Assembly (NCBI GenBank): GCA_016793845.1
Contig: JAEULI010000179.1
Coordinates: 1 to 51,280 of the forward strand
Reading direction: 5' to 3'
Length of the DNA stretch: 51,280 bases
DNA from: Sphingosinicella sp.
GTDB lineage: Bacteria > Pseudomonadota > Alphaproteobacteria > Sphingomonadales > Sphingomonadaceae
Below the pieces are notes generated by a model that had not been told where the DNA came from, did no database searches, and saw nothing but the letters and a program-made list of their open reading frames with translations. The translations under genes and the position numbers were made by a program. Positions 30,660 to 41,396 of this stretch are shown piece by piece; position 1 is the stretch's first letter, and each line of letters begins with the position of its first letter.

Positions 30660-31364
30660 TCAGGCGCGCGATCGATAGGGCGCCCAGCTCCCATCGGGCT
30701 GCGCCAGCCGCTCGGCAACGATGCGCAGCACGTCGGCGTTCCACGCAAGCCCGATATGCGTGCCGCCCACCTTCAGCGTCTCCCATGTCGGGCCGTTGCC
30801 GATATCGGCGCTCGCGGGCGCCACGATGCCATCGAACGGCGTCAGGATCGCCGTCACCGGCACCGACGGCAACTCCATGAGGTTGGTTTCGATCGGCGGC
30901 GCGTCCACCGTGTGGTCGTTCAGCCGCTCGTAAAGCCGCCACGCGTTGTTTGCGTGCAGGTCGCGCGCGGCGGGCGTCCCAAGCGTTACGATCAGGCGCA
31001 CGCGGTCAGGGATGCGCTTCGCGATCTCGCGCGCGTAAAGCCCGCCGAGGCTCCAGCCGACAAGGCTCACTTTCCGCTTCTGCCCGGCGTGCACGGACTT
31101 CACATAATGCACCATCTGCGCGAGCAGACCGGGCTTGAGGCCGAGATTGGTGCCAAAGCGCCATCCGGCGTTCCAGTAGCCGAGCGCAGTGAGACGGCGA
31201 CGCAGCGGCCATGTCAGCGCATCACCCGCCAGGAAGCCCGGAAACACAATCACGGGATGACCGTCACCTTTCGGCAGGCCATGCGTCCGGCTTTTCATGA
31301 CGAACCGGCAAAGTTCCGGCACGGCCTTCACCTCGAGCGCGAAGCGCCCGAGCGGCGGCGGCAT
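30660..31364 (-). CDS. Alpha/beta hydrolase (esterase/lipase-like)
   Basis: 234 aa. The oxyanion region VIVFPGFLAGD and the nucleophile elbow GWSLGGLYA (Ser) are clear. An Asp in ILTPFDGIVAP and the His in GGTHIGLAW complete a plausible Ser-Asp-His triad. No signal peptide. Resembles PGAP1-like/triacylglycerol-lipase-type hydrolases; substrate unknown. The ATG at 31364 was chosen because the upstream extension runs into galU in another frame. Confidence 0.82.
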   Translation of the reverse strand: MPPPLGRFALEVKAVPELCRFVMKSRTHGLPKGDGHPVIVFPGFLAGDALTWPLRRRLTALGYWNAGWRFGTNLGLKPGLLAQMVHYVKSVHAGQKRKVSLVGWSLGGLYAREIAKRIPDRVRLIVTLGTPAARDLHANNAWRLYERLNDHTVDAPPIETNLMELPSVPVTAILTPFDGIVAPASADIGNGPTWETLKVGGTHIGLAWNADVLRIVAERLAQPDGSWAPYRSRA

Positions 31365-31381
31365 AAGGCCGGACGGCGGCG

Positions 31382-32254
31382 TCAGCGCACGTTCGCGTCG
31401 ATCCACGCCTTCACCTCCGGGCCTATATCGTCGCGTTCGAGCGCAAGCGCGATGTTCGCTGTCACATAGCCGGCCTTGTCGCCGCAATCGTAGCGCGTGC
31501 CTTCAAACGGCAGCGCGTGGAAGGGCGAACCGCCGATCAGCTCCGCCATCGCGTCGGTAAGCTGAATCTCGTCGCCGGCGCCGCGCTTCCGGGCCTCCAG
31601 CTTGTCCATGATCGCCGGCTCCAGGATATAGCGGCCGATCGCCGCCATCGTGGAGGGCGCATCGGCGGGCTTCGGCTTCTCGACGAGGCCGCGCACTTCG
31701 GTGAGCGCGCCGCGCTGCGCGCCGGGCGAAACGATGCCGTAGCGGTGCGTATGCTCGCGCGGCACATCGAGCACCCCGATCACATTGCCGCCGACCTCGG
31801 CATGTGCCTCGATCATCGCTTTCAGGCAGGGCCGCGCCGGGTTCCACAGCAGTTCGTCGGGCAGCAGCACCGCAAACGGGTTGTCGCCAATGAGGTGCCG
31901 CGCGCACCAGACGGCATGGCCGAGCCCAAGCGGCTCGCGCTGACGCACATAGGCGATGGTGCCCGCCGCGAATCGCGTGCCGTCGAGCTGCGCCAGCACC
32001 TCTTTCTTACCGCGCTCGCCGAGCGTCGTTTCGAGTTCGTAGTGGCGATCGAAATGGTCTTCGATCGCGTTCTTGCCGCGACCGGTGACGAAGATCATCT
32101 GCTCGATCCCCGCCGCGACCGCCTCGTCGACCGCGTACTGGATCAGCGGCCGGTCGACGACGGGCAGCATCTCCTTGGGCATCGCCTTGGTCGCGGGCAG
32201 GAACCGCGTGCCGAGGCCACCCACGGGGAACACCGCTGTCCGAACCTTGCGCAT
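31382..32254 (-). CDS. galU: UTP-glucose-1-phosphate uridylyltransferase
   Basis: 290 aa. The nucleotidyltransferase motif VFPVGGLGTRFLPATKAMPKEML at the N-terminus, DRPLIQYAVDEA, and the later LPDELLW and EIQLTDAMAEL are diagnostic. It makes UDP-glucose for glycans and lipopolysaccharide. ATG 32254 has GGGAGAG upstream; the open frame before it comes from overlap with DUF4175. Confidence 0.95.
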   Translation of the reverse strand: MRKVRTAVFPVGGLGTRFLPATKAMPKEMLPVVDRPLIQYAVDEAVAAGIEQMIFVTGRGKNAIEDHFDRHYELETTLGERGKKEVLAQLDGTRFAAGTIAYVRQREPLGLGHAVWCARHLIGDNPFAVLLPDELLWNPARPCLKAMIEAHAEVGGNVIGVLDVPREHTHRYGIVSPGAQRGALTEVRGLVEKPKPADAPSTMAAIGRYILEPAIMDKLEARKRGAGDEIQLTDAMAELIGGSPFHALPFEGTRYDCGDKAGYVTANIALALERDDIGPEVKAWIDANVR

Positions 32255-32273
32255 CCGCTTTCGCTCTCCCGTC

Positions 32274-34625
32274 CTAGAACCGCTTGAGAAGTCTGAGGTA
32301 ATAGCCCCGTTCCTCTTCCGAACGCGAGGGGTCGCTTGCGCGTTCTTCGAGAATCTTTCGTATCCGCTGGATGCGCCGCACATCGGCCTGATCGGGCAGC
32401 TTGACCGCGCCCTGCCCGAACCCCGTACCGGGGCGGCCGAGCGGATCGAGCCCGGAGCCCGCCGCGCCCGGCTGCATCGCGCCCGCGCCCGCCGCCTGCG
32501 CCATCTGCTGCGCCGTTGCCTCCGCTGCATTCGCCGCCTGCCGAAGCAGATCGAGCGCACGTGTCTGCGCCCGGATCGCGCCGCCCGCGTCCCCCACGCC
32601 AAGCGCCCGCGCCGCTTCCGCCATCGCCTTTCCAGCGGCACCGAGCGGCTGCGGGGCGGGAACGCCGGCCACACCGAACTTTTTAACGAGCGCTTCCGTG
32701 TCGGACCCCAGCGTGCGCTGCGGCGGTGCATTTTCGCGCAGGCCACTGTCGTTTCCGAACGAGGCTTCGATCATGTCGGCAATGGTCGCATCGCGCAGCA
32801 CACCCTGCCGCATCTCGATATCGCGAAGCGCCTTTGCGGCTTCGGCAGCAGCAGCGGCACGCGCCTGCGCTTCGGGATCGGGCGCGGCATTGCCGAAGCG
32901 GATCGTCTCCATCAGCTGCCGAAGGTTCGCAAGCGCCTCTGCCGCGCCCGCCTTGTCGCCCGCCGCCAGCCGGTCGCGCAGGTCCGCGAACATTTGGTCG
33001 AGGAAGCCAAGGTCCACCGACATGCCGGTGCCTCCCGCCGATGAGGGCGGCGGCGCGCCGCCTTCCGCGAGCGCGGCGGCGATCTGCCGGCTGAGATACT
33101 CGCTCATCGCGGCTTCCAGCCGGTCCGCCATCCCGGCCATCGACGCGTCGTCACCCGCGCCGATGCCGCGCGCCAAGTCTTCCATCGCGCGGCGCATCGC
33201 GTCCATCGCCTGTGTCGCACCGCCGTCTTCAAGATCGGTCGCGATGTCCCACAGCAGCGCTGCGATGCTGTCCCGCGCATCCTTGCGCGGATCGTGCACC
33301 AGCCGCCACGTCGCGGCGCGCAGCCCCGCAAATACGCCGAGGTCATCCTGGAAGGCCGGATGATTGGCTGCCAACCCCGAAAGGCGGCGCGCTACCCCGC
33401 TCCGCTTCGCGCCCGCGAGCAGGTCGGCGCGCACGGCGACGATCGCCTGCGCAAGCGGATTGGCAAAGCGGCGCTGCGGCAGCGTGATGCGGATGGGCGG
33501 CGACACGCCCTCATGCCCGGCGCCGTCGGTGGCGACGAGCATCAGCTCGACGGTCGATCCGGCGAACGGGTGCGGGGTGAGATCGGCGAAGAGACTGCCC
33601 CGCCCCGGCGGCACGCGCGTTTCGAGATCGACATCGCGCACCGCCTTGCCGCGCCGGACGCGTAGCGACAGCGCGGAGACACCGTGATCGTCGCGCAGGC
33701 GGAAGCCGAGCCGAAGCGCGCCGGTGGGCGTGATGGCGGGATCGCCATCGAAACGGATCGCAGGCCTGAGATCGGCGGCGAGCGAGAGATCGAGCGTCGC
33801 GATCCGGCGCGCGCCCTGCTGCACGCTGTATTCGCCCGCACGCGCAAGCGGAAAGGATACGCGCCCGCCTTCCGTCGCCGCATCGATGCCGGGTCCGGCG
33901 ACATGCCAGCCGCCCTCAAGACCCTGGACGCGGATCGTGACCCGGCTTGTGGCAAGCCCGTCGAGCGCGGCGTTCGCTCCGCCCTTCAGGTCGATGCGGC
34001 GCGGCGGCGCGCCCACATAGGCAGGCGGCTCCAGCGTCACCGCGACACGCACGCCTTCCAGCGTCGTCGGCCACGGCGAGACGGCAGCCGCGAGTCTCTG
34101 CGGCGCCTCCGCCTTCGCGAGCATCAGGCCGAGGAACAGCGCCGTGCCGATGAGCGGCCAGAGCCCGTAACGGGTTTCGAGCGTCGGCTGCCATTCGAAA
34201 CGGCCAAGTCGTGGGCGCAGCTTCTGTGCATCGGCAAGTGCACGGCCCCAGAGCGCAGCGCCGAAGCCGTCGGGGTCGCTGACGGGCACATCCGCGACAA
34301 GCGCGAGCGCGCCCCGACTGAGCCCGCCGCCCCGTTCCAGCCGTGCCCGGCGCGCGGCCGCCGTGGGAATGCCGATGCGCCATCCCGCGCGGACCAGCAG
34401 GGCGACACTGCCGACGATGAGCAGCGCGAGCAGCGCGACGCGCAGCGTTCCCGGCAAAGCCTGCACGAGCCCAAGCAATGCGGCGGCGAGCCACAGTAGC
34501 CAGAGGGTGAGCACAAGGCCGAGTTCGCGCGGCAGCGCGCGCTCGGCGGCGAGAACGATCCCCGAAAAGGCGAGCGGCACGCGCATCGCGGCAAGGAAGG
34601 CTTGCTGCGGCGCGGGTGCGGTCAT
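32274..34625 (-). CDS. DUF4175 / TIGR02302 family membrane protein
   Basis: 783 aa, found mainly in alphaproteobacteria. Two N-terminal transmembrane helices (about 33-53, 62-80) and a third (about 155-170), then a large periplasmic beta-rich region (VRVAVTLEPPAYVGAPPRRID), a helical region rich in Ala, Arg and Met/Asp (about 400-600), and a Gly/Ala/Gln low-complexity part ending GYYLRLLKRF. Function unknown. It sits between galU and lysA. Confidence 0.85.
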   Translation of the reverse strand: MTAPAPQQAFLAAMRVPLAFSGIVLAAERALPRELGLVLTLWLLWLAAALLGLVQALPGTLRVALLALLIVGSVALLVRAGWRIGIPTAAARRARLERGGGLSRGALALVADVPVSDPDGFGAALWGRALADAQKLRPRLGRFEWQPTLETRYGLWPLIGTALFLGLMLAKAEAPQRLAAAVSPWPTTLEGVRVAVTLEPPAYVGAPPRRIDLKGGANAALDGLATSRVTIRVQGLEGGWHVAGPGIDAATEGGRVSFPLARAGEYSVQQGARRIATLDLSLAADLRPAIRFDGDPAITPTGALRLGFRLRDDHGVSALSLRVRRGKAVRDVDLETRVPPGRGSLFADLTPHPFAGSTVELMLVATDGAGHEGVSPPIRITLPQRRFANPLAQAIVAVRADLLAGAKRSGVARRLSGLAANHPAFQDDLGVFAGLRAATWRLVHDPRKDARDSIAALLWDIATDLEDGGATQAMDAMRRAMEDLARGIGAGDDASMAGMADRLEAAMSEYLSRQIAAALAEGGAPPPSSAGGTGMSVDLGFLDQMFADLRDRLAAGDKAGAAEALANLRQLMETIRFGNAAPDPEAQARAAAAAEAAKALRDIEMRQGVLRDATIADMIEASFGNDSGLRENAPPQRTLGSDTEALVKKFGVAGVPAPQPLGAAGKAMAEAARALGVGDAGGAIRAQTRALDLLRQAANAAEATAQQMAQAAGAGAMQPGAAGSGLDPLGRPGTGFGQGAVKLPDQADVRRIQRIRKILEERASDPSRSEEERGYYLRLLKRF

Positions 34626-34629
34626 CGCG

Positions 34630-35898
34630 CTATCCGACCCAGTTCGGCACGCGGTCCTGCGCGATCAGATCCTCGATCGTGCTGCGCGGCCGCACCAGCG
34701 CCCACTTGTCGCCCTTCACTAGCACCTCGGGCGTCAGCAGACGGGAGTTGTAGGTCGAAGCCATCGCCGCACCATAAGCGCCCGCCGTGCGGAATACGAC
34801 CAGATCGCCGGCCTCCACCGCGGGAATCTCACGCCCTTCCGCAAACGTGTCGCCGGTTTCACACACCGGGCCGACGACGGTTGCGGTCATCAGCTCTTCC
34901 GTCTGCATCACTGAATCGATGTCGTGCCATGCGTCGTAGAGGCTGGGGCGCAGCAGATCGTTCATCGCCGCGTCGATGATGACGAAATCGGTCGTCGCGC
35001 CCGTCTTCACGCGAATGACGCGCGAGACGAGCACGCCCGCGTTGCCGACAATCACGCGCCCCGGCTCGAAGGTGAGGCGCACGTCCCACCCGGCGGTGAC
35101 GCGCGCGACCATCGCACCGTAAGCTTCCGGAAGCGGCGGTCCGGGCGTGTGCGCCGAATAGGGCACGCCGAGCCCGCCGCCGAGATCGGCGCGGCTGACC
35201 GTGAAGCCCGCCGCGCGCAGATCCGCGATGAGCGTGCCGAGGCGGGTGAACGCCTTCTCCAGCGGGGCAAGGTCAGTGAGCTGGCTGCCAATGTGGAGCG
35301 CGACGCCGACCGGCTCGATACCGGGGAGTGCTGCCGCCAGCGCAAACGCCTCCTGCGCGGTATCGATGGGGATGCCGAACTTGTTCTCGGCCTTGCCCGT
35401 CGAGATCTTGGCGTGCGTGCCCGCGTCGACATCGGGGTTCACGCGGAACACGACCGGCACGGTCCGGCCCATGCGCGCCGCGACGGCCGAGAGCATCTCC
35501 GCCTCGGGCAGCGATTCCAGATTGATCTGATAGACGCCCGCCTGAACGGCGGCCTCCATCTCATCCGCCGTCTTGCCGACACCGGAGAACACGATCCGCT
35601 CGGCCGGAACGCCCGCCGCAAGCGCGCGCTTCATCTCGCCGAGCGACACGACATCGGCCCCCGCGCCGATCCGCGCGAGCGTTGCGATCACCGCCTGGTT
35701 CGAATTCGCCTTCACCGCATAAGCGACGAGCGGCGGGGCATTGCCCGCGCCCGCCACCGCATCGCGGAACACGGTGAAGTGCCGCTCGATCGTCGCCGAC
35801 GAGTAGCAATAGAAGGGCGTGCCGACGGCCTCCGCCAGCGCGGCCACGTCGACATCCTCGGCCATCAGGCGGCCGTTCCTGTGCTCGAAATGGTCCAT
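34630..35898 (-). CDS. lysA: Diaminopimelate decarboxylase
   Basis: 422 aa, PLP-dependent last step of lysine synthesis. The PLP lysine is in YAVKANSNQAV; HIGSQLTDLAP, GGGLGVPY and EPGRVIVGNAG bind the phosphate; the C-terminal CETGDTFAEGREIP carries the active-site Cys that crosses the dimer interface. The ATG overlaps the upstream lipoprotein stop (TGATG). argH-lptM-like-lysA is a classic gene order. Confidence 0.97.
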   Translation of the reverse strand: MDHFEHRNGRLMAEDVDVAALAEAVGTPFYCYSSATIERHFTVFRDAVAGAGNAPPLVAYAVKANSNQAVIATLARIGAGADVVSLGEMKRALAAGVPAERIVFSGVGKTADEMEAAVQAGVYQINLESLPEAEMLSAVAARMGRTVPVVFRVNPDVDAGTHAKISTGKAENKFGIPIDTAQEAFALAAALPGIEPVGVALHIGSQLTDLAPLEKAFTRLGTLIADLRAAGFTVSRADLGGGLGVPYSAHTPGPPLPEAYGAMVARVTAGWDVRLTFEPGRVIVGNAGVLVSRVIRVKTGATTDFVIIDAAMNDLLRPSLYDAWHDIDSVMQTEELMTATVVGPVCETGDTFAEGREIPAVEAGDLVVFRTAGAYGAAMASTYNSRLLTPEVLVKGDKWALVRPRSTIEDLIAQDRVPNWVG

Positions 35899-36128
35899 CA
35901 GAGCCCCGGCGGCAGATCGAATTCGTCGTCGCGGCGCTCTTCGGAGCGGCGGACGGGATCATCGACGCGCTCGGGTGCGGCCTGCGTCGGCGGATCGAGC
36001 ATCTGCTCGGTGGTGAGCGGCTCCTTTACGCCGGGCGGCGGCGCGGGTGGGCCACCCTCGGGCCACGCGAGCGGCCCCTTGGCTCCGCACGCGGCAAGGA
36101 GAAGCAGCAGAGGCAGTGCAGCCTTCAT
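35898..36128 (-). CDS. Small LptM-like lipoprotein
   Basis: 76 aa. The lipobox is LLLAACG (Cys 14), followed by GAKGPL, which fits the LptM/YifL short lipoprotein pattern (CGxKGPL). In E. coli LptM helps assemble the LptDE lipopolysaccharide translocon; here this is inferred. The rest is Pro- and Asp/Glu/Arg-rich. It overlaps argH by 4 bases and lysA by 1. The argH-lysA position is the usual one. Confidence 0.82.
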   Translation of the reverse strand: MKAALPLLLLLAACGAKGPLAWPEGGPPAPPPGVKEPLTTEQMLDPPTQAAPERVDDPVRRSEERRDDEFDLPPGL

Positions 36129-37492
36129 TGTCCGGCCTCCCGCGCAGCGGCAACGGCCGCGCGCACGTTCGCGGGCGACGTGCCGCCGAAGCTCGTGCGG
36201 CTCGCGACCGAGGCATCGACGGTAAGCACGCCGAAAACCCGCTCATCGATGCGGGCGTCGATACCGCGCAGCGTTTCGAGCGGCAGCGCCGCAAGGTCAG
36301 AGCCCGCAGCCTCCGCCGCCGCAACGCAGCGCCCCGTGATGTGGTGCGCTTCGCGGAACGGCACGCCGCCCTCGCGGACGAGCCAGTCGGCAAGGTCGGT
36401 CGCCGTGGAGAAACCGGTGCCCGCCGCCGCGCGCATCCGGGCGGTGTCGAACGTGATCGTCTCCACCATGCCGGTCATCGCGGCGAGGCACAGCGCGAGC
36501 GTGTCGAACGCCTCGAACACCGGCGCCTTGTCGTCCTGCATGTCCTTCGAATAAGCGAGCGGCAGGCCCTTCATGATGACGGCAAGACGCTGATACGCGC
36601 CGAGGAACAGCCCTGCCTTTGCGCGCACCAGTTCGGCAGCGTCCGGGTTGCGCTTCTGCGGCATGATCGACGAACCGGTCGAGAAAGCGTCCGGCAGCTT
36701 CACGAAGCCGTAGGGCTGGCTCGCCCAGATGATGATCTCCTCGGCGAGCCGCGACAAGTGCAGCCCCGTCATCGCCGCCGCCGACAGGAATTCGAGCGCA
36801 AAATCACGGTCCGAAACCGCATCGAGGCTGTTCGCCATCGGCCGGTCGAAGCCGAGCGTCTTCGCCGTCGCGTGGCGATCGATCGGGAACGACGTGCCCG
36901 CGAGCGCCGCCGCACCGAGCGGCGATTCGTTGAGCCGTGCCCGCGCATCGGCAAAACGCCCGCGATCCCGCCGCGTCATCTCGAAATACGCCATCAGGTG
37001 ATGGCCGAGCGTGACGGGCTGCGCCGTCTGCAGGTGCGTGAAGCCCGGCATCACGTCTTCCGCGTGCTGTTCCGCGCGGGTGAGCAGCGCCTTCTGGAAA
37101 CCGCCGAGCCCCGCGTCGATCGCGTCGATCGCATCGCGCACCCACAGGCGGAAATCGGTCGCCACCTGATCGTTGCGCGAGCGCGCCGTATGCAGCCGCC
37201 CGGCGGGCTCGCCGATGATCTCCTTCAGCCGCGCCTCGACATGCATGTGGATGTCTTCAAGCGCAGCGTTCTCCACGAGACCGCCCACAGCATACTCGGC
37301 CTCGATCGCATCGAGACCCCGCGCGACTTCGGCGGCGTCGCCCGCAGAAAGGATGCCCGCCGCCGCCAGCATCGCGGCGTGCGCGCGGCTGCCCGCGATG
37401 TCCTGACGCCACAGGCGCTTGTCCACGCCGATAGAGACATTAATGTCACGCATGACAGCAGACGGCCCTTCGGCGAAGCGGCCGCCCCACAT
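36125..37492 (-). CDS. argH: Argininosuccinate lyase
   Basis: 455 aa. The protein begins [14 protein letters not shown]; the fumarase/aspartase superfamily signature [12 protein letters not shown] is present, with [13 protein letters not shown] and the catalytic region [16 protein letters not shown]. It releases fumarate and arginine. ATG 37492 matches the family N-terminus; the open frame upstream is not coding. Only 16 bases separate it from the divergent thioredoxin-fold gene, so each promoter must sit in or next to the other gene. Confidence 0.97.
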   Translation of the reverse strand: MWGGRFAEGPSAVMRDINVSIGVDKRLWRQDIAGSRAHAAMLAAAGILSAGDAAEVARGLDAIEAEYAVGGLVENAALEDIHMHVEARLKEIIGEPAGRLHTARSRNDQVATDFRLWVRDAIDAIDAGLGGFQKALLTRAEQHAEDVMPGFTHLQTAQPVTLGHHLMAYFEMTRRDRGRFADARARLNESPLGAAALAGTSFPIDRHATAKTLGFDRPMANSLDAVSDRDFALEFLSAAAMTGLHLSRLAEEIIIWASQPYGFVKLPDAFSTGSSIMPQKRNPDAAELVRAKAGLFLGAYQRLAVIMKGLPLAYSKDMQDDKAPVFEAFDTLALCLAAMTGMVETITFDTARMRAAAGTGFSTATDLADWLVREGGVPFREAHHITGRCVAAAEAAGSDLAALPLETLRGIDARIDERVFGVLTVDASVASRTSFGGTSPANVRAAVAAAREAGQ

Positions 37493-37508
37493 GTCATTGG
37501 AGCTTGCA

Positions 37509-38375
37509 ATGCGGTCCGTAATGTTCGCGATCCTCGTTCTCATGCCGCTTTCCGCCTGCGGCAACGCCAAGGAGGCCGATAAAGCAGACGCGCTCGCCTC
37601 GCAAGAAAGCGCGGCCCCGGCAGCGAAGAAAGCCGAAGCGGGCGTCGTGGACACCTCGCAGGCCGGCACGCCCGCGCCCACGCAGGCCTTCGCGCGTGAG
37701 GACGGCAGCAAGGTGACGCTCGCCGATTTCCACGGCAAACCCGTACTCGTGAACCTGTGGGCGACATGGTGCGCGCCCTGCATCGCCGAAATGCCCGCGC
37801 TCGACCGGCTGGCGAAAGCGAAAGCGGGCGAAATGGCGGTGATCGGCATCAGCCAGGATCTGCAGGGCTGGGGGAAGGTGAAGCCCTTCCTTGCAAAGGC
37901 GAAGCTTCAGCACATGACCATCCTCCTCGACGAGGAAGGCGCACTCGCCACCACGCTCGGCGCGCCGGGCCTGCCCTTCACCGTGCTCTATGATGCGAAG
38001 GGCAAGGAAATCTGGCGCGTCAACGGCCCGCGCGAATGGGACCAGCCCGGCGGCTTCCCCGAAACCGCCGCGCCGGGCCCCACCGTGCATTTCCATGCCG
38101 TTGGACAGGAGCCGGGCTGGACGATGGACATCGCCACCGGCCGCGACGTGGAGGTGATCGCCGACTACGGATCGAAGACCGCCACGTTCAAGGCGCCCGC
38201 CCGCCTCGCGCTCGAAGGTACGAGCAGCTTCTCCGCCGCGCAGGGCAAGTCGTCGCTCGCTGTTTCGATCGTGAGGAAGCGGTGCGAAGACGCGATGAGC
38301 GGCAAGCCCTACGCCTACGCCGTCACCATGACGCTGGACGGCAAACGCTACGAAGGCTGCGGCGAAACGCTATAA
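37509..38375 (+). CDS. TlpA-like thiol-disulfide lipoprotein fused to a COG3650-like domain
   Basis: 288 aa. Lipobox LMPLSAC (Cys 17), Ala/Lys-rich linker, then a TlpA/ResA-type thioredoxin fold with the redox site [13 protein letters not shown] and the cis-Pro region [11 protein letters not shown], ending about residue 185. The last about 100 residues ([12 protein letters not shown], then [19 protein letters not shown], with Cys in [11 protein letters not shown]) look like the COG3650 lipoprotein domain, here fused rather than separate. It likely reduces exported thiols at the membrane. GGAG precedes ATG 37509; ATG 37491 is an alternative. Functional meaning of the fusion unknown. Confidence 0.82.
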   Translation: MRSVMFAILVLMPLSACGNAKEADKADALASQESAAPAAKKAEAGVVDTSQAGTPAPTQAFAREDGSKVTLADFHGKPVLVNLWATWCAPCIAEMPALDRLAKAKAGEMAVIGISQDLQGWGKVKPFLAKAKLQHMTILLDEEGALATTLGAPGLPFTVLYDAKGKEIWRVNGPREWDQPGGFPETAAPGPTVHFHAVGQEPGWTMDIATGRDVEVIADYGSKTATFKAPARLALEGTSSFSAAQGKSSLAVSIVRKRCEDAMSGKPYAYAVTMTLDGKRYEGCGETL

Positions 38376-38379
38376 ATAG

Positions 38380-38401
38380 CCCCTCCCCTGAAGGAGAGGG
38401 G
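38380..38401 (+). terminator. Hairpin between converging genes
   Basis: CCCCTC (38380-38385) pairs with GAGGGG (38396-38401), with partial pairing inside. It lies in the 32-base gap between the TlpA-like gene and the converging glutathione transferase. No T-run, so it is a weak terminator candidate. Confidence 0.35.
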
Positions 38402-38407
38402 AGACGG

Positions 38408-39061
38408 TCAGAACTCGATCCGGTCGAGCCGCCAGTCCTCGGCATCCGCGCCTGCATACCAGTCCTGCATGAACGGGTGCGCGAGAACAGCGTTCACATA
38501 GGCCTCTGATGCATCGGAGAGCGGCACGTCGTAGGTGCGGAACCGCGTGACGACGGGGGCGTACATGATGTCCGCCGCGCCGAACGCGCCGAACAGATAA
38601 GGGCCACCGTTACCGCCGAAACCATGCAATGCCTCGCGCCACAGTGCGTCGATGCGGCCGATGTCGCGCTCCACCTCCGGCGTCAGCGCGAACGCCGGAT
38701 AGGTCCGCCCCGTGTTCATCGGACAGTGCCTGCGCAGATTGATGAAACCTGCGTGCATCTCCGCCGCGATCGAACGCGCGAGCGCCCGCGCCGCGTCGTC
38801 CTTCGGCCAGAAGACGTCGCGGCCGACACGGTCGGCGAGCCAGTCGATAATCGCGAGGCTCTCCCACACCACGACGTCGCCATCCCAAAGCACGGGCACG
38901 GTGCCCGAAGGCATCAGCGAGGCATCCGCCTTCGCCGCGGCGAATTCGGGCGTATCCATCGGGATCACCACTTCGTCGAATGCGAGACCCGATTGCCTGA
39001 TTGCGAGCCAGCCGCGCAGCGACCACGACGAGTAGCGCTTGTTGCCGATCACCAGTTTCAT
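38408..39061 (-). CDS. Glutathione S-transferase family protein
   Basis: 217 aa. N-terminal thioredoxin-like domain with [16 protein letters not shown] (Ser-type active site as in zeta/beta-like relatives), [12 protein letters not shown] (cis-Pro) and [13 protein letters not shown]. Helical C-terminal domain with [15 protein letters not shown]. Substrate unknown. Different subgroup from the transferase beside dnaJ. The ATG overlaps the engB stop by 4 bases, so it is the last gene of the rpmH-rnpA-yidD-yidC-engB operon. Confidence 0.9.
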   Translation of the reverse strand: MKLVIGNKRYSSWSLRGWLAIRQSGLAFDEVVIPMDTPEFAAAKADASLMPSGTVPVLWDGDVVVWESLAIIDWLADRVGRDVFWPKDDAARALARSIAAEMHAGFINLRRHCPMNTGRTYPAFALTPEVERDIGRIDALWREALHGFGGNGGPYLFGAFGAADIMYAPVVTRFRTYDVPLSDASEAYVNAVLAHPFMQDWYAGADAEDWRLDRIEF

Positions 39062-39702
39062 ATGCCCGCCTCGTCCTTCGCCGCCCCGAGCACCGCAGCG
39101 CGCAGGTCTTCGATCCCGTGGTTCTTTTCGGAGCTGGTGGCGAGCAGGCTGGGGAACGATGCCGGATGCCGCTTCAGAAGCGCCGGAAGATCCTCGCGCA
39201 GCTTCGCGACCCAGCTTTCCTTCACCTTGTCCGTCTTGGTGAGCACGATCTGGTAGGAGACGGCAGCGCTATCCAGCATGTCCATCACGTCTTCATCGAC
39301 CTTGCCGATACCGCGGCGGCTGTCGATCAGCAGCAGCACGCGCTTCAGATTGGCGCGCCCGCGCAGGTAATCGAACACGGCGCGCTTCCACGCGTCCACC
39401 ATCTTCTTCGGTGCCTCGGCATAGCCATAGCCCGGCATGTCGACGAGGCGCAGCACGGCGGGCTCGCCCACATCGAAGATGTTGAGAAGCTGCGTGCGCC
39501 CCGGCGTGTTCGAAGTGCGCGCGAGGCCCTTCCGCGCCGTCAGCGCGTTCAAAAGCGAAGACTTGCCGACATTGGAACGCCCCGCGAACGCCACCTCCGG
39601 CAGGTTCGCCGGGGGCAGATCGTCCATCGTCGGCGCCGACTTCACGAAGGCGATCGGCCCCGTGAACAGCCGGTTCGCCTCCCGGGGGCTGACGCCGGTC
39701 AT
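39058..39702 (-). CDS. engB: Ribosome biogenesis GTP-binding protein YihA/EngB
   Basis: 214 aa TRAFAC GTPase needed for 50S assembly. G1 [10 protein letters not shown]2 region [10 protein letters not shown]3 DMPGYG, G4 TKTD, G5 TSSEKNH are all intact. Start ATG 39702 overlaps the yidC stop by 4 bases (ATGA). It belongs to the yidC operon, which ties ribosome and membrane biogenesis together. Confidence 0.96.
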   Translation of the reverse strand: MTGVSPREANRLFTGPIAFVKSAPTMDDLPPANLPEVAFAGRSNVGKSSLLNALTARKGLARTSNTPGRTQLLNIFDVGEPAVLRLVDMPGYGYAEAPKKMVDAWKRAVFDYLRGRANLKRVLLLIDSRRGIGKVDEDVMDMLDSAAVSYQIVLTKTDKVKESWVAKLREDLPALLKRHPASFPSLLATSSEKNHGIEDLRAAVLGAAKDEAGI

Positions 39703-41396
39703 TTTGCTTTGGCAGGTTCGGGCGCGGGCGCCGGATGCTTGCGGATCAGCACCCACTGCTGGGCGATCGAGATGATGTTGTTCACCGTCCAGTAGAGCTG
39801 CAGACCCGCCGCGAACGGCGCCATGATGATCATGAACATCCACGGCAGGATGGCGAACACCTTCTGCTGGATCTCGTCGAGCGGCTGCGGATTGAGCTTC
39901 TGCTGAAGCCACATCGTGATGCCGAGCAGGATCGGCAGCACGCCGATGCCGATATAGGGCGGCGGCGTGAACGGCAGCAGGCCGAACAGGTTCACCGGCG
40001 TCAGCGGATCGGGCGCGGAAAGGTCCTTGATCCACAGGTAGAACGGCTGGTGCCGCATATCGATGACGAGGAACAGCGTCTTGTAGAGCGCGTAGAAGAT
40101 CGGGATCTGCAAGAGGATCGGCAAGCAGCCCGCGAGCGGATTGACCTTCTCCGTCTTGTACAGCTCCATCATCTCCTGCTGGAGCTTCAGCTTGTCGTCC
40201 TTGTAGCGCTCCTGCAGCGCCTTCATCTTCGGCTGCACCTGCCGCATCTTCGCCATCGAGGCGTATTGTTTGTTCGCGATCGGGAACAGCACGAAGCGGA
40301 TGAGGATGGTGAGGCCGATGATGGCGACACCGAGGTTGCCGGTCTTCTCGAACAGCCAGTCGAGCAGGTGGAAGATCGGTTTCGCGATCACCTCGAACCA
40401 GCCCCAATCGATGGCGCTGCCGAGGCGGACGACGCCGAGACCATCCTGATAGCGATCGAGGACGTCCACTTCCTTCGCGCCCGCGAACAGGCGCGTGGTC
40501 GTCGCGGCCGTCTGGCCGGGGCCGACGGCAAGCGGCTCGCCGCGCACGCCGGCCTGATAGCGCTGATCGCCGCCGCCGCGGAAGTTCGCGTCGAACGTCG
40601 CGTCGTTCGCGGGGATCAGTGCGGAAAGCCAGTATTTGTCGGTGAAGCCGATCCAGCCGCCCTTCGAGCGGAAATCGATCTGCCGGTCCGGCGCCTCGTC
40701 GATGTCCTCGTAATTATTGTCGTAGCTGGTCTTGCCGCCGAACACGCCGATCGGCCCGGTGTGGGCGTTGAACGTGCTCTTGTCCGGCCCGGTGCCGACG
40801 CGTGCGACAAGCCCGTAGGGCCGCGCCACGAGCGCCTGGCCGCCCTTGTTCACGATGCTCTGCTTCGCGGTGAACAGATAGTCCTTGTCCACCGACAAAG
40901 CGATCAGGAAGGTCTGGCCCGCGGCGTTCGTCCACGACAGCGTCACCGGCTGTTCGGGCGTCAGCGTCGGCGCGCTCGCCGTCCAGCGCGTTTCGGCGGT
41001 CGGCAGGCCCGCGGACCCGGTCCAGCCGAATTCCGCGAAGTACGCGCCCTGCGTTCCCGAAGGCGAAAACAGGCGGACGTTCGGCGAATCCTTCTTCAGC
41101 GTCTCGTCGTGGCGCAGCAGCAGCAGGTCGTCGATGCGGGCGCCTTCAAGATTGATCGAGCCCGAAAGCGCAGGCGTGCGGATTGCAACGCGCGTGCCTT
41201 CCGCGATCACCGCCGCCCGCTCGCGCAGCATGGTGGGCGCATCCGCGACCGGCGCCGCGCCATCCGCCTTCTGCGCGGCACTCACCGGTGCGTTGGACTT
41301 CGGCGTCGGGAAGAAGCGCTCCGAAACGGCAGCCCAGCCGAACAGCACGACGATCGACAACAGGATCGCCAGAAACATGTTGCGATTATCGCTCAA
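39699..41396 (-). CDS. yidC: Membrane protein insertase YidC
   Basis: 565 aa. The N-terminal anchor ([20 protein letters not shown] if read from TTG), the periplasmic P1 domain (about 80-330), then the five-helix insertase core with the conserved polar groove ([19 protein letters not shown]; ending [13 protein letters not shown]) and a basic tail. Start: TTG 41396 because the family begins with the SDNRN sequence and because TTGA overlaps the yidD stop. ATG 41378 would drop that. Confidence 0.95.
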   Translation of the reverse strand: MSDNRNMFLAILLSIVVLFGWAAVSERFFPTPKSNAPVSAAQKADGAAPVADAPTMLRERAAVIAEGTRVAIRTPALSGSINLEGARIDDLLLLRHDETLKKDSPNVRLFSPSGTQGAYFAEFGWTGSAGLPTAETRWTASAPTLTPEQPVTLSWTNAAGQTFLIALSVDKDYLFTAKQSIVNKGGQALVARPYGLVARVGTGPDKSTFNAHTGPIGVFGGKTSYDNNYEDIDEAPDRQIDFRSKGGWIGFTDKYWLSALIPANDATFDANFRGGGDQRYQAGVRGEPLAVGPGQTAATTTRLFAGAKEVDVLDRYQDGLGVVRLGSAIDWGWFEVIAKPIFHLLDWLFEKTGNLGVAIIGLTILIRFVLFPIANKQYASMAKMRQVQPKMKALQERYKDDKLKLQQEMMELYKTEKVNPLAGCLPILLQIPIFYALYKTLFLVIDMRHQPFYLWIKDLSAPDPLTPVNLFGLLPFTPPPYIGIGVLPILLGITMWLQQKLNPQPLDEIQQKVFAILPWMFMIIMAPFAAGLQLYWTVNNIISIAQQWVLIRKHPAPAPEPAKAK

